Shown: positions 49,681 to 62,425, counted from the first letter of the stretch. The stretch: DNA of 64,000 nucleotides from Protopterus annectens (GCF_019279795.1 NC_056743.1:1779460049-1779524048); one strand, 5' to 3'. Notes: generated from the sequence alone by a model not told the origin. Program-made: numbers and translations.

Positions 49681-51551
49681 TTACATAATCTGAAAATGTT
49701 GTAAAGTGTGTTGTTAACAGATAACAGTATATTTGAAGGTATAAAATTAGAATTGTTATGGCAGAAAATACTTTAAATAGGGTGACTTCTAATCACCTTA
49801 GCCCTATATAGGTGCCTAACCACCCATCCCTCCAAGAAGGTATGAAGGTATTCAATGAATATTGTGAGATAGTTTGAGTATGTGGGAGATTGAGAGAAGC
49901 AGGTAGCAGAGGGATGATAAAAATACCTAAATTGTTCCAAAGGTAGACAAACATTAGCTACAAACTGTGCAAACCAACTCCTTTAAGTTAATACCAGCTA
50001 AATGGAGTTGTCCTCAGACCTGTTATTCTAGTCATATTAACATTACTTAAATGTCATGCTAAAAGTTTGAAAGCAAGAACTTAAGGATAGTTAGTAACAT
50101 CATCTGCTGGGGAATTTCTAGCCTTGATAGGGGTATAAGTACTTTAGTAAAAATAGGTAAGACTGGTAGATAGGGAATAAAGATATGAGTATACTAAGCT
50201 TTAATAAGCGTATCTAGTATCAGTCTGAATGTAAGAGCCTTGTTTACTGTTAGGTATCTCATTGGTATTTGTATATAAGGCTTAAAGAAAAATACTTTAA
50301 AGACTTATTAAGTCTCATATAAGACTAGCATATTAGAAGGAGACAGTAAGTCTTGTTTTAAATTTAGAATCGGCGTAATAAGCCTGTTGACGTATCAGAA
50401 GTAATGAGGAGTACAGTTGACTATTAATACACAAGTACAACAGAGTTATTTCGTTAACAATTTAACAAATTAGCAATGAAGATTAGCAGAAGAACTTATT
50501 GCTATAGCTGCTCGGTTACTTATAGTTCTTAATAAAAAAATATCCATTTCACTATATACAGGTTCAGTAGTAACACATGTACCATGCCAGTTCACTCGTT
50601 CAGTTAATGAAAAAAAGATGGCTAATTGATTAGTGATAAAAAAAAAACAGTTCTATCTATTTCAAGGCTTAATATTACATTTTGGGACAAGTATATAACA
50701 ATTTAATAGAGCTTATTTACCTGCAGGTTGCAACTGTTTATGAATGCCTGCACTGTATACAAATTTAAACTAATCACTTGCTGTATAATGTAAAGATTCA
50801 TCTAGAAGCAGCTGGATAAAATAGAACATAAAAGCAAAGATAAAGCCTTTTATATTAATAAATGTCATATTCAGTCTCAGCAGTTTTTTTTTTTTGTATG
50901 GCTTCCTGATACCCTTTGTGAGGGTTTTATTTGCAACATTTTCAATTATGCAGTTAAACAAAATTAATTTCCCTTTAAGGTTGTAACTTTATACTTAAAG
51001 CGTTCTATTCTAATCTTAATAGGTGAACAGTGGTTTATTATCAAATGCATTGTTTGACTACAACAATTTTAGCAGGATGAAATAAGTAAAAAAAAAAGAA
51101 GAGAAAAAACAAACAAAAAGAATAATGCCAGAGTTCATAACTTGTTGGAGTTATTTGCTTCAGGTTTTCATGTTTATGCAGTCAGACAAGTGTACAGTAT
51201 GCAGATTCTTTCATTTTCCGTTGCAAGTTGATGTTTAACAATGAAGATGAAGCAGTTTAAATATCAGAATCCATTAGATACAGATTTATCAGTTACTGTA
51301 GCCTATTTTGAGCGACCACAGCTTTAAACAGGTATTCAGTTGATCCCAGTAAGCCTTTGGGGCAGGAAATACGATGGTTTCTTGTAGAGCTGAGAAGCAT
51401 TCTGGGAAATAGAATGCCAAGATAATAATGAACACTGTGCTACCAAAAATGGAGGCTGATTCTGCAAGTAAAATGCAATTCGATCATGTAGAAAGGAGAT
51501 ATCGTCTTAATTCAGCCGTCGGATGCATCAGAACTTGCTGGGTAACTTGAT

Positions 51552-52425
51552 TCATGCAGGATTCACCTTAAAGATCCATAAGAAAGTGGATTTAGCCTCT
51601 TCAGTGGTTTCAGCTGTTATTTTGGTATCATTATGATTGAAGATTAATGTGGCAGGGTATTTCATTTGGAAACGGATTTTATTTTCCAAAAGGTAAGAAC
51701 AGTATTTGCTGAGTTTTAATCTTTTCAGTTTAATTTTTAATGAAGATCCTGGATAATAGCAAGTTTGTGACCTCTCCAAGTAAAGTTCTTTTTTGCTTTG
51801 CATGTCATAAGAATGTTTTGAACGTGTGCTGAATTAAGCAGTCTGACATAGATTTGCCTTGGGGTTTCTTGAAGTTGAGAACACCTGATGGATCTGTGGG
51901 CTCTTTCAATTATTATGTCATTTAGAAGATCCTTATTATCCAGAATTGTGCTTAGAACTTCTTTGACTATTGTATTGAGCTGGGCATTTTCAAAAGATTC
52001 AGAAATACCTCTTAGAATAATATTATTTTGTCTACTTCTAGCTTCCAGGTCTAACATTTTTTGGTGTAGTTCTTTGATGGTGTCATTTTCCTGTAAATTT
52101 TAAGTTCTTTTCTTTTGATTTCCTCCTCTGTTGATTTTGCTTCATTTTGCTCAAGCCTGAGCATAATTTGGTCTTGATTGGATCCAAATGTGGCTAACTT
52201 GTGAGAAAAACCTTGGATTTCAGTTTGCAGAGGTTGCAGTGAGATTTTGAGATCTTCAAGTGTTAGAGACTAATCTCGTTTTGATCTAAGGGTTAGCTCT
52301 GTGGTTTCTTGCTGTGGCTTATTAGCTTTTTGTCTTCTAGAGGAGGTGTCTTTCTCTGGTGTAGTAATCAGAGGCAGTTTGGTTTTGGTAGTTAATGTTT
52401 CCATTTGGTCTGTGAAGTTATCCAT
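51552..52425 (-). pseudogene. L1-like ORF1 remnant (RNA-binding coat protein)
   Basis: It starts MDNFTDQMETL at 52425. An in-frame stop follows SKRD, then a coiled-coil-like region rich in E, Q and L. The conserved ORF1 core reads LEARSRQNNIILRGI and IIERAHR (about 51890-52050). A frameshift leads to the C-terminal domain (51552-51803) with FQMKYPATLIF and TEEAKSTFLW. This order matches L1 ORF1p (trimerising coiled coil, RRM, C-terminal domain), which packages element RNA. At least one stop and two frameshifts are present. Confidence 0.85.
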
Positions 52426-52759
52426 TCCAAGTATAAGAATAAATATTTGAAGTAATGGGTTTTAGAACTATTTGCTGATATCAAGTCACACAGTTCCTTT
52501 TCTTTAATGTTTCCTTTGTTTAGTCCTCAGAGTCTGGAAGCATCCACACCATGCGGTTCAGAGTTCAGCATCCAGTAAGTAGTATTTAAATGCAAAAACA
52601 CATAATTCCTCTTGAAATTTTGGCAAAGATAGTTTATATTTGCATTTTCCTTTTAACCTTTAGCGATTTGAAATATTTTCATTGTATGATGCGCCGGCAA
52701 AAGGATGAATATTAGTTGAGAGTTAAGGAGCTGCACAGATAGTGTGCTTACAGGCTGTC

Positions 52760-52771
52760 CACCATTTTGGA
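52760..52771 (-). promoter_or_regulatory. YY1-like motif at the 5' end of the L1-like LINE
   Basis: The minus strand reads CCAAAATGGTGG a few bases inside the 5' TSD. It resembles the YY1 site (CAARATGGC) found at the very start of mammalian L1 5' UTRs, where it fixes the transcription start. Confidence 0.5.
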
Positions 52772-52805
52772 ATCCCCAAAATTTCTATTTCTGTCCTCAG
52801 CATTT

Positions 52806-53160
52806 GCATGACCCTTGATATCAAGCAGCATGGCTACTCATACTTATGTAAGAGTAACTGCTGTGCATGACCCTTGATATCGAGCAGCATGGCTACTCAT
52901 ACTTATGTAAGAGTAACTGCTGTGCATGACCCTTGATATCGAGCAGCATGGCTACTCATACTTAGGTAAGAGTAACTGCTGTGCATGACCCTTGATATCG
53001 AGCAGCATGGCTACTCATACTTATGTAAGAGTAACTGCTGTGCATGACCCTTGATATCGAGCAGCATGGCTACTGATACTTATGTAAGAGTAACTGCTGT
53101 GTATGACCCTTGATATCGAGCAGCATGGCTACTCATACTTATGTAAGAGTAACTGCTGTT
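52806..53160. repeat. 59-bp minisatellite (six units)
   Basis: 'gcatgacccttgatatc' begins at 52806, 52865, 52924, 52983, 53042 and (as gtatg) 53101, an exact 59-bp period. Units differ at only a few positions. There are no unique spacers between units. Confidence 0.97.
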
Positions 53161-53907
53161 CCATGTCCTATGACAAAAACTGATGAGCCACATTCATATG
53201 GTGGTACTTGTGATACTATGATTAGCCCTGCTGTACCACAGAAAGCAATGCCAACATCACTATAAGGAGACAGTCATTATTATATATATAACAGGCTCCA
53301 GGGTTTAATGTACATCATATGAGATGTTTCAGTTGTCACTACTGCTGTGATGTCTGATTCACAGATTCTCCGTTGTATCATAAATCTGTTACGGTCCCTT
53401 TAAATGTGTGAGTTCTGCTAGCTGGAATGTGCTTTCCTCTGTGTTATTCTCAGATAATGATCACGTCTAAAAAATAAAAATTTCTAAGCTTTTTTCCTGC
53501 CTTTCCTGTAAGTAGTCTGGTCCAGATACCGATTTTCTGTATCAGGACTGTTTGTAAGATTCTGAGCCCCCAAGCCTTTTTGTGTTGTTGGGAAGCCTTC
53601 TAGCTTATCAATAGGAGTGGTAAGCACTAGGTAGCTTATATAAAAAAAAAAAAAAAACACTTTTTGCCTCTCCACTTAGCTAGGGTTAAACTATTCTCGG
53701 CACCATAAAGTCTGCTATTCGAATTTTCCCTTAGATCTAGCCAGTTCTTTTAGTTTTAGCAATCAAATCTGTTTCTTTGAGCTCAGCACTTGTTCAGAAC
53801 TCATTGTAAGAACTAAATAAGCTACAAATTACTACAGCACTCAACTTTGCTCATGTGTCTAGAGGAAAACAGTTTTTAGTACTTAATAAATAAGCACCTA
53901 TCCAGGC

Positions 53908-54897
53908 ATGTCTAAGGGTCAGCTCCCAGTGTTTTCTCCTGTCTACCTGATGAATCTGGGCATCTTGGGGCAATGCAGCAATTGCCTCATGTACACAGAC
54001 AACCCTCTCCTCCTACCATCCAACACTAAAACCTGTGAGAGATGCACTTATATAGCCAAACTGGAAGCAAAGCTCTCTTCACCCAAGACTGGACTAGGCA
54101 GTCAAGAGGAGAAGGTAAACATTTGCACCACAACACACTCATCGCATAGTCCCTCAAAACCTACCTCACCAAAACACACACATAGAAACATAAATCAAAC
54201 ACTTACATTCACGGAGGTTCTCAATAAAAATCTGCCCAAGCAACAGGGACTTCCAAAGCAGAAATGCAAGCAACCTCCACCCCCCAACACAACCTAAATG
54301 ACACATAGCCCACAAACTCAGTGTGCCACTCAACCACAGCCGATAAGACATAACAATGTACCCAACATTCTAGTCATAGGTAACGCTATAGTCAGGCACA
54401 CTGATGTTCCACTCACCAGGCTAAACAAGGAGAAAGTTACTGTCAGCTGTCTGTCTGGTGCCAGGATCTGCCACATAACGCAAGCACTCAGGTCATTCCA
54501 TAACAAGTACGACTATGACTCTGTCATTGTCCACGTTGGCATGAATGACCTGAGACATACTTCCCTGGACTACATGAAAAGAGACATGGAAGAGCTGTCC
54601 AATCTTGTAGCCTAGGCAGGTATGACCCTAGCCCTAAGTAACATCCTGCTATCACCCAGAATGATACCACAGTACAAGGACAAAATGATTGACTTCAACA
54701 ATTGGCTAAGCTTCTGGTGTCATTCTAAGAGGATTCAGTATCTGTCTGCCTGGGATGACATGATCAACAGACCACAATGCTTTGCCAGAGATGGCCTGCA
54801 CCTGTCACTGTTGGGATACCGGATACCGGCTAAGGCTCTTGCCACTACTATAGTGCCTTTCTTAGGCAAGGTTCAAATGACAAATTCACCACCGTAA
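53908..54897 (+). pseudogene. CR1-like ORF1: Cys-motif plus SGNH-type esterase (two in-frame stops)
   Basis: The frame runs 329 codons with TAA at 54295-54297 and TAG at 54613-54615. The N-terminus has a paired-Cys motif (CSNCLMY...CERCTYIAKLEAKL), like the PHD-like or zinc motif of CR1 ORF1. The C-terminal half is an SGNH-hydrolase-like fold with block I NILVIGNAIVRH (catalytic GDS changed to GNA), a VIVHVGMNDLRH block and the C-terminal FARDGLHLSLLGY block carrying the Asp-His pair. Such ORF1 proteins bind nucleic acid, and their esterase domain has been tied to lipid interaction. The changed block I would remove the catalytic Ser. Confidence 0.85.
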
Positions 54898-54926
54898 CAG
54901 GTACAAGCAAGCAAATTCTCAGGATA

Positions 54927-57687
54927 ATGCTACTCAATGCTAGAAGTCTAAACCTCAAAATGCACTCACTCGAGGCACTCCTTAAAATGGAGACTACTGA
55001 CACCTGTGCAATGACAGAGACATGTTTCAAGGCTCCAGAGAGCACACCTGCATTACCAGGCTATAATTCACACCACACGTTTCGGCCACCTAACCTGGAC
55101 CGAAACACTAAAGGTGGAGGCGTGTTCATATTCATTAAGGATAACCACACCTCGAGGCTAGTTGCTCAGCATAATTCATCCGAGATTATCCAAGTGCAAC
55201 TAACTCTGGGCAAGACAACAATCCAGATCCCCCACCATGCCCCAGGATTCCCACTCCTCATTTCTTGATACACTGGAAAATATTAGGGTACAACCTAACA
55301 CCTAATAATGTGTGATTTCAACTACCCCACCATTAACTGGGAAAACTACTGATATACCAACTCTTTTGCACAATGTTTTCTGGAATTCATAAATTCCAAT
55401 GTCTTGGATCAACTTATCCACACCCCCAGCAGGGGCAGCAATATCCTAGACCTGGTCATTACCAACACGGGCAACTGGTGTTCCACACCAGAGGTCAATT
55501 CCTCATTGGTCAGATCCGACCACAAGCTACTCACCCTAGACATCCACATCCCGCCCCCACCCCCCATTAGGGAATCCACCGTAAATAATTTCTCCAAAGC
55601 CAACTTCACGTTTCTTAAGACAGAAGTGGCAAACTTCACGACACCCATGCAGATGGACAATATAGGTACAACTGCTGACTCCTACACAAATGCACTTTAT
55701 AAGCACTTACATGAGTGCATGGATCGTGCGATCCCTAACAGAACCAAGATGCTATCCTCCATAAAAAGGAAGCCAATCTGCTGGTCCCCTGCCATAAACA
55801 AACTCTACAACAGAAGAAAGAAACTGTTGCAAAAAAGAGTAAAATCCCATGATTGGAGGAACTCCCTGGTCAGCCTCAGTAAGAAGTTGAGATCCCTCAT
55901 AAAATCCTCCAAAGCTAGTTATGAAAACAAAATTGCCACTGATTCTAAAGCCAGCCATAAAGCATTTTATAGCTATGTCAAGAATCTCAATGGCAACACT
56001 CAGATCTGCTCTGAGTTACAGCACACTGGCACTAAATATACATAACCAACTGATATTGCCAACATCCTGGCAGATAGGTTCAGTGCTAACTTTACCCTCC
56101 TTTCAACCCCTAAAGGGCCCATCTCTATACTGGAAGAATGCAAATTTCCTGTAATCACGGCTGCACAGGTAAAAACCACACTCTCCAAAGCCAAGAACAT
56201 AGTATCTGTGGGACCTGACAACATCCCAGGCTGCATTCTACATGAACTACAGAGCAAACTGGCACCCCACCTAAGTACCATGTTCACTCATAGCTTTACC
56301 TCAGGCTTTGTGCCCATTGAATGGCACACAGTGACGGTTATCCCACTCCACAAAGGGGGAGCCACCACGTACCTCGGGAACTACCACCCATTAGTCTGAC
56401 GTGCCTGGTCTGCAAGGTTATACAACGTATCATCATGGAATTTATAAACAATGACATTGGTAATCTTCAAACTCTGGACCCCACCCAATTCAGGTTTGTA
56501 AAAAGCAAATCATGACTCCTAAACCTGATAGACTTCTTTGAAGTGGTCAGCAAAGCCGTAGATGAGAGTAAGGTGGTTCACACAGCCTATCTAGATCTCG
56601 CCAAGGCTTTAAACACCATCCCCCACTCTGGAAATATAGATAAGCTCACTAAACTAGGTATAAATCCTTATGTATCAAGATGGGTTGCCAACTGGCTCAC
56701 TGACAGAACCCACACTGTGAAAGTAGCAGACTCCAAATCCAACTTCAGACCAGTGACAAGTGGAGTACCACAGTGTTCAGTCCTGGTATCTACTTCTCTG
56801 AAGTACAGACTAACACAGAAGGTCTTTGGCTAATGAAGTTCACAGATGACTGCAAACTAGGAGCCATACTTGAAACTCCTAACAATGTGGACATCCAACA
56901 AAAAGGCCTCACTAAGACAGATGCTCGGTGTCAAAGCCATGGCCTCAAGCTCAATGCCAAAAATTGCATTATCATCCCCTTTGGTAAAAACTCTGTACCC
57001 ATGAACTACCACATAGTCGGTAGTCTACTTAACACTGAAAGTATGATAAGAGACCTTGGGACACAGGTGGACAGTAGTCTCTCCTTTGATAATCACATCA
57101 CCATGGTAGTCAAGAAATTCTTCTATGTAGCACACCTCATCACAAAAGGTTTCTCATCCAGGAAAAAAGAGGTCATTGTTCCCCTCTACTCGTCACTCAT
57201 TAGACCCATTATAGAATACAGTGGCCTTTTTGATATGTACCTCACAAGACATCTACAACTGGAAAGGCTGCAGAAATACCTCACAAAGAGGATTACTGGC
57301 CTCAATCAGATGCCCTACGCAGACCATCTCAAAAAACTCCAGCTTTATTCCATCGCATATCACCTACTCAGAGGCTATCTCTGCCTAACACACAAAGCTA
57401 TGTCAAACCCAGAGCTGTTGGACATGCTCCACTTAAAGAAATCACAATCCCTCCAAGTTATATCCTCTAGGGACCTAAACCTTGCCACCACAATAAACAA
57501 AACATGCTGGAGGGATAGATTTCTGTCCCAGAGACTTACCATACTCTGGAACAAACTACCTATCTATATCAAACAAAGCTCCTCATTAGCACTCTTCAAG
57601 AAAAATCTTGATGATTGGATGGGAGATAAAAAATTCACCCTGGGGATCACTTCTGTGGCTCTGCTCAACAGGGGCACAGGAAAATAA
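54927..57687 (+). pseudogene. CR1-like ORF2: APE endonuclease and reverse transcriptase (broken)
   Basis: The endonuclease region is at 54927-55560, with LLNARSLNLK, AMTETCF and KGGGVFIFIKD, then SNILDLVITN and SDHKLLTLDI. The linker is at 55570-56050. RT blocks are GPDNIPGCILHEL and VTVIPLHKGG (about 56205-56355), LDLAKALNTIPHSG (about 56590-56630), SGVPQCSVL (about 56758) and the catalytic FTDDCKLGA (about 56838). The C-terminal domain (56860-57687) includes PLYSSLIRPIIEY and RLTILWNKLP, and ends GTGK. Frameshifts and stops interrupt the frame near 55268-55404, 56040, 56400, 56515 and 56800. Confidence 0.86.
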
Positions 57688-57785
57688 TTTTCTTGGGTGG
57701 TGAAGGCCAGTGTAGCTTTTTGGCTAGACTTATAAAGGCCCTAGAGCCAACAGCCTAGTACCTAGCTATGAACTTATAGAATGCT

Positions 57786-57985
57786 GAGTAAGATTGGCAG
57801 ATGTCAAATCGAGCATTGTGTACAGCATTATTTAAAGTTTTCTTTCTTATAACATTTTACCCAGTGAAACTGGAGATACATATGGTAGTTTCCCACCACT
57901 TTCCTGATAATTACTTTACTAATCTTGGGAAATGAAATATTCACAAGCAAAGTCCTGCAAGATGAACCATTTACAACTACCTGTA
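57786..57985. other. Short spacer between two CR1-like copies
   Basis: Unassigned. It may include 3' UTR sequence of the minus-strand copy. Confidence 0.3.
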
Positions 57986-59580
57986 TCCATTAGAGACATA
58001 GGTGTCAAATCAGGGATGACTTTCCTGTTCCCCATCCAGTGCTCGAAGATACACTTGAATTAGGTTAGGAGGAAACTCTGCTTCACATAGATGGGGAGAC
58101 TGTTCCAGAGAAGAGATAGGCTCTGAGATGCATACCTGTCCCTCCAGTAGGAACTATTTATATCACAGGCAAGGTTTAAGTCTTTAGAATGGATAATTCT
58201 AGTGCTGTTTGTTTTGTGGATATGCAGAAGGTCCATCAGAGTGGGGTCTGACAATGCCTTGTATGCCAGGCATAGATCTCCCCTCAAAAACCTGTAGGAG
58301 ACAGAATACAGAGATAGGGCCTTGAGGCAGTGTGCAGTGGACATGTTACTTATGCCCTGCATTCTTTTAGTGTGGAACTTCTGTGAATGTCCTAATTGAT
58401 AGTTATGCCTAGTTAGGTAAATACCAAAGGGGCATTGTATTCAATGATAGGTCTGATGAATGCCAAATACAGTGAAACAATGACTTTCCCTGGACCTAGA
58501 TTCCATACCTTTATTTATAAGTTGAACAACATAGAATGATTTCCTCACTACTGTAGATACATGATGGTCAAAGGCTAGACTAATGCCTATCCCATGTCCC
58601 TGAGTACTGGGTCAACTCTAAGTGGTGTGTTGTCAATATGACAGCTACCGGGGTGAAAGACTTCCCAAAATGTACTATTATTCATTTCTTAGCATTTAGT
58701 TTTAGTCCATGGCTCTGACATTAGTTGTGTATCTGTATTAGCTCTTCCTGGTAAACATTTGTGTCAGTGGGGGATTCAATTATAGGCCAAAGACATTGGC
58801 CTTGACTTCAGAGAAGTAAATGCTAAAATGGGTGGTCCTAGGGATGATCCCTGGGGGACTGCACTTGTGACTGGCCTCTTTGTAGAGGGGGATTCTCAAA
58901 TTCTAACTTCCTGGGTCCTGTCTGTCAGCCAGCTGGCTTTCCACAAGGTGACATAAGGGTTTGTACCTAAACTCATGAGTTTGTCAACAACACCTGAGTG
59001 GGGTATTGTGTCAACTACCTTGGCCAGGTCAAGGAAATCAGTGTGAATGATCTTGCCCTCATCCATTGTATTGGTGACCTTCTCAAAGAAGTCCAACAGG
59101 CTGAGGAGGCATGACCTGCCCATGATGAAAGCAAAGTCAGTGGGGTCCAGTATCTGGATGTTTATTATGTCACTATTGATCACATCCATGATAATTCTTT
59201 CCATGACTTTGCATATGAGACTAGTGAGACTTATGGGTCTGTAGTTTCCAGGGCCTATAGTGGGCCCACCTTTGTGCAGAGGGATGACTGTAACTGTTCT
59301 TCATGCATGGGACATGGAGCCTGTTTGAAGGCTACAGTTAAACAGCAATTCCAGAAGGCCCAATAGGCTATGTTTCATATTATTTAGAACGCATCCAGGG
59401 ATATTGTCTGGTCCCATTGATGCAGTGTTCTTGGCCTTAGAGGGATCATTAAGGACCTGTTTCCTATTGATATCAGGGACAGTAATGTTTGATTGTATTT
59501 CCTGAGGGAAGATTGATGGGGAGAGTGGAATAAAGTTGGACATGAATTTCTGGGCCATTTGGTTTGCCATATCTTCTGGC
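57986..59580 (-). mobile_element. CR1-like LINE fragment, 5' truncated, opposite orientation
   Basis: Minus-strand RT and C-terminal portions of the same family as 53680-57785: GPDNIPGCVLNNM (about 59400), a MERIIMDVIN block and LDLAKVVDTIPHSG (about 59000), and SLLWNSLPIYVKQS near 58080. ORF1 and the endonuclease are absent. Several frameshifts and stops are present. Identity to the first copy is clear but well below that of a recent duplicate. Confidence 0.85.
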
Positions 59581-59582
59581 TT

Positions 59583-60405
59583 TTTTTAATTTCTCCAAGT
59601 CTTTTAGGTTTGTAATACCATGACAGGAATGGACCCCATTCCTAAGTCAGAGTATGATAAAAGTTCATGAAATTAGTTATGTTTCAATCTTTGATGTTAG
59701 CCAAAAGTGCTCTTCCCAGCACCCACAATAAACTCAGTACTGACTCCTACAGTTCATATGGAGTTACATGTAATGGCAACACATCTATGAATGATTGTAA
59801 ATTCCTTTTTATTAGACCCATTGCTCCTACTAATATTGGAACTGTCTGAGTATCCTTCTTCCATGTCGTCCTCCTTTCAACCTGCAAATCCTGGTATTTT
59901 ATAACTTTGTGTCTTTATGTACATAAGACACTGTAGTCACTGGGTGCACCAATTTCAAATGACCAATGTTACTTTTGTTTCTTTTCATGGACTACTGTAT
60001 CAGTTTTTTTCACATCTATTTTCCGAACTATTGGAAATGGGTGATCCCATGTGATGCAAACTTCATCATTTTCTATAATGTTTTATGGCTCATGTTTCCA
60101 GTGTTATTTAACTACTTCAGTATTATAATGTTTGCTTAATCCCCAATGCAACATTCTTGCCACGTTATTATGTCTTTTCGTACACAGTCCTTCTGCCATT
60201 AGTATATCGCAACTAGCAACAAGATGCATGGCTGTTTCCAGTTCAGTTTTCCAAAGTCTACATTTGTCTGTTTCTCCCACATGTTCAATGGACTTTGTAA
60301 ACCAATGTGTACGTAGTCCACTATCTTGGGCTGCCAATATTAACCTTTTGTGTTTTGGTTTAAATTCACCTCTCCTTAACCATTCCTGTGTTCTGTCCTG
60401 ATCAA
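59583..60405 (-). mobile_element. R4/Dong-like LINE 3' fragment, second copy
   Basis: It aligns with 38272-39100 of the first R4/Dong-like copy, including the same 3' end ('tttttttaatttctcc'). The KxDKCRLWKTE Cys region (second Cys replaced) and the LRTHWFTKSIEHVGET block are at about 60240-60337. It is 5' truncated near 60405. Its 3' end directly abuts the 5' side of the CR1-like fragment on the same strand. Confidence 0.8.
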
Positions 60406-60410
60406 CATGA

Positions 60411-60720
60411 TGTTTGCAGAATAGAGTGTATGTGCTGTATCCTTAAGAAGTATTTCAAGGATGGTACGTGCATATAAATATCAAGCACATGCTAGCTTCA
60501 GTGCCATTTTGAGAATGCAGCCAGAGAGTGAGCATGTATGAGTGTAATAGCTAGTTTCTTTATAAGTTTATCTAAATTAAAGTTATTAAGCCTCAGTCCT
60601 GATGTATTTGTACATAATAAAGTTGCTTGAAAAGAATCTATGAAGACTTGTCTATTTCATCCTGACTGGAAGAGTGACATGGTGTTAGAAGTGATATTCC
60701 AGAGACTGCTTTTCAGAGCT
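60411..60720 (+). mobile_element. Probable solo-LTR-like fossil, Ty3/gypsy-type (old, partial)
   Basis: A 269-bp segment (60411-60679) begins TG and ends CA, and has AATAAA at about 60617. It is followed directly by a primer-binding-site-like 'tggtgttagaagtg', a form common in vertebrate Ty3/gypsy elements. Only a short internal remnant follows. No gag or pol is seen. It is a broken fossil. Confidence 0.45.
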
Positions 60721-60907
60721 ATGAGGTGCAGAGTTAATAGTGAAGATAAACTAAGAAAAACGGGCACAAAAAGGGGTTAGAAATGAACTAAAGGCAATGA
60801 AAACTTGCATGAATGATTTATTTTATAAAAAAGATAAAATGGAGCATGACAAGGGCACAAACCACATTATTAAACAAGTGAGAAGCACAAACAGTTTATT
60901 AATTAAA
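60721..60907. other. Unassigned sequence
   Basis: AT-rich; may include the end of the LTR fossil's internal remnant. No gene supported. Confidence 0.35.
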
Positions 60908-62425
60908 CAAACCCCGGGATTCATGAACGTTGCGCCAGGCGGACGCATAGCGTAGGCGTTACAATGCCAGATATGGCCGCCGAGCGATTCAGGTACGATC
61001 CAATTCCAATTCTATGTGCACTACCGGCGTGCGCCGGATTTGCGCCACCTCCGGTGTAGGTATGTTAAACACCCCATGTGCAGTGTTGCACCATGCAAAT
61101 GAAGGCATATAGTGATCCACAAAGTGGCGCAGGCGTAGCATAAGGGCACGGCAATGTAAACCAAAAAAAACGGTTTACATTTACCCAAACATGACATAGG
61201 AGTAACGGAAGGCTGTCAACGTCAGGTATCACAGTGTTGCCACATGCCAATGGTGAAAGACACAGAGAATGTCAAAAGAAAACATGCACAACATGTAAAT
61301 AATGACATAAATGGTATGTCCACAGAAACACACAGCAGAACCCCAGGACATGTCCGCGGAAGGTGCTAAACAATGAAATAATATGACAATGTCATAAAAG
61401 AGCAGTGTAATACACATCAGCTTCACAGCCACAATACACCATGGTATGCATGGAAAGCCACATCCACGGTGCAAGGGTTGCCAAGGAGTCGCGGCAGTGT
61501 TCGGCGCGGTAACTATGATCTAGTAGTCAATGCCATGCAAATGAGGCAGATTATACTGAATCGCAAAACCCCCGCCGGCGTAAGGCTGTACCAAATGGCG
61601 CAGCGGTAATACACCGAGGAGTGGCTCAGAGGGAATACATGTCAAACGCAGAGGGGTGTGCCACTGTAGGAGGAAGCACATTAGAGCCCAGCAAACATGG
61701 GCTGTACATTGCACAGCACAGCAGCAGGACCGGCGTGTGGGGAAATAGTTGAGCTGAGAGCACACAATGCGCACAGAGATGCATATGCACGAGGATGACT
61801 AGGTTCCCGTAACCCAGTCATGTGACGCCCGCCCCGTCAACAACGGATACAGGAAGGTGATGCTGTGAATATGAGGAAATGCGGAAGCAGTGTAATCGGA
61901 GTAGTAATGAGCAATCAACAGTAATCAACCCATGAAGGCCAATTGGCGGCAGCTGACAACTCTGCAAGCAGAAACCTGCAAAACGGGATAGGGGAGGCAT
62001 ATGAATGCAAAGAAAGTAGGGGAGGTATCAGATTACAAAGAGTGAAGACCTGACACAGCAGAGCCAAGTAGACAGGCAGCATAACGGCGGCACACAAAAC
62101 GCACAATATGCCATGTCCCAGAAACCACACATGACAGGGCTCTGCAGGATGCATGCCAGGAAATAGTAGGTGCAACGTGCAGAAACAGTAAGGTAAGTTC
62201 GAAATCTAATCCAATGCAGGCAAGAGTAATGCAACACCAAAGGCAACAGCATTGCAGTGCCAACGGTAAAACACAGAAGATAATCCACAGATACGGCCGC
62301 ACAGACACACCCTATGACATCACTGGGTGTACAGCACAACAGTATAAAGTGTGAACGCACACAACACACAGCCGTGTATCCCCAAATGCAGCACTCTACG
62401 TGTAAACACACAGGGAACTTTTAAA

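Larger units (their letters stand above)
53680..57785 (+). mobile_element. CR1-like LINE, nearly full length, decayed
   Basis: Plus-strand element with a probable 5' UTR (53680-53907), ORF1 (53908-54897), ORF2 (54927-57687) and a 3' UTR. The 3' UTR ends in 'agcctagtacctagctatg' at about 57775. The two-ORF layout, the Cys-plus-esterase ORF1 and the RT style fit CR1/L3-type LINEs. ORF2 has several frameshifts and stops. Tails of the same kind occur at 39231-39340 and in the tRNA-headed SINE at 46073, so this family was active in the genome. The 5' boundary is uncertain. Confidence 0.87.

Noticed and set aside
52806-53160. CRISPR-like array
   Set aside because: The 59-bp, 68-bp and 69-bp repeats are contiguous tandem units without unique spacers, and the DNA is vertebrate. 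They are minisatellites.
62028-62411. Minus-strand frame of 127 codons in the Harbinger leader
   Set aside because: Cys- and Leu-rich with no family motif, and it lies opposite the transposase 5' region. It is most likely a chance frame in CpG-rich DNA.
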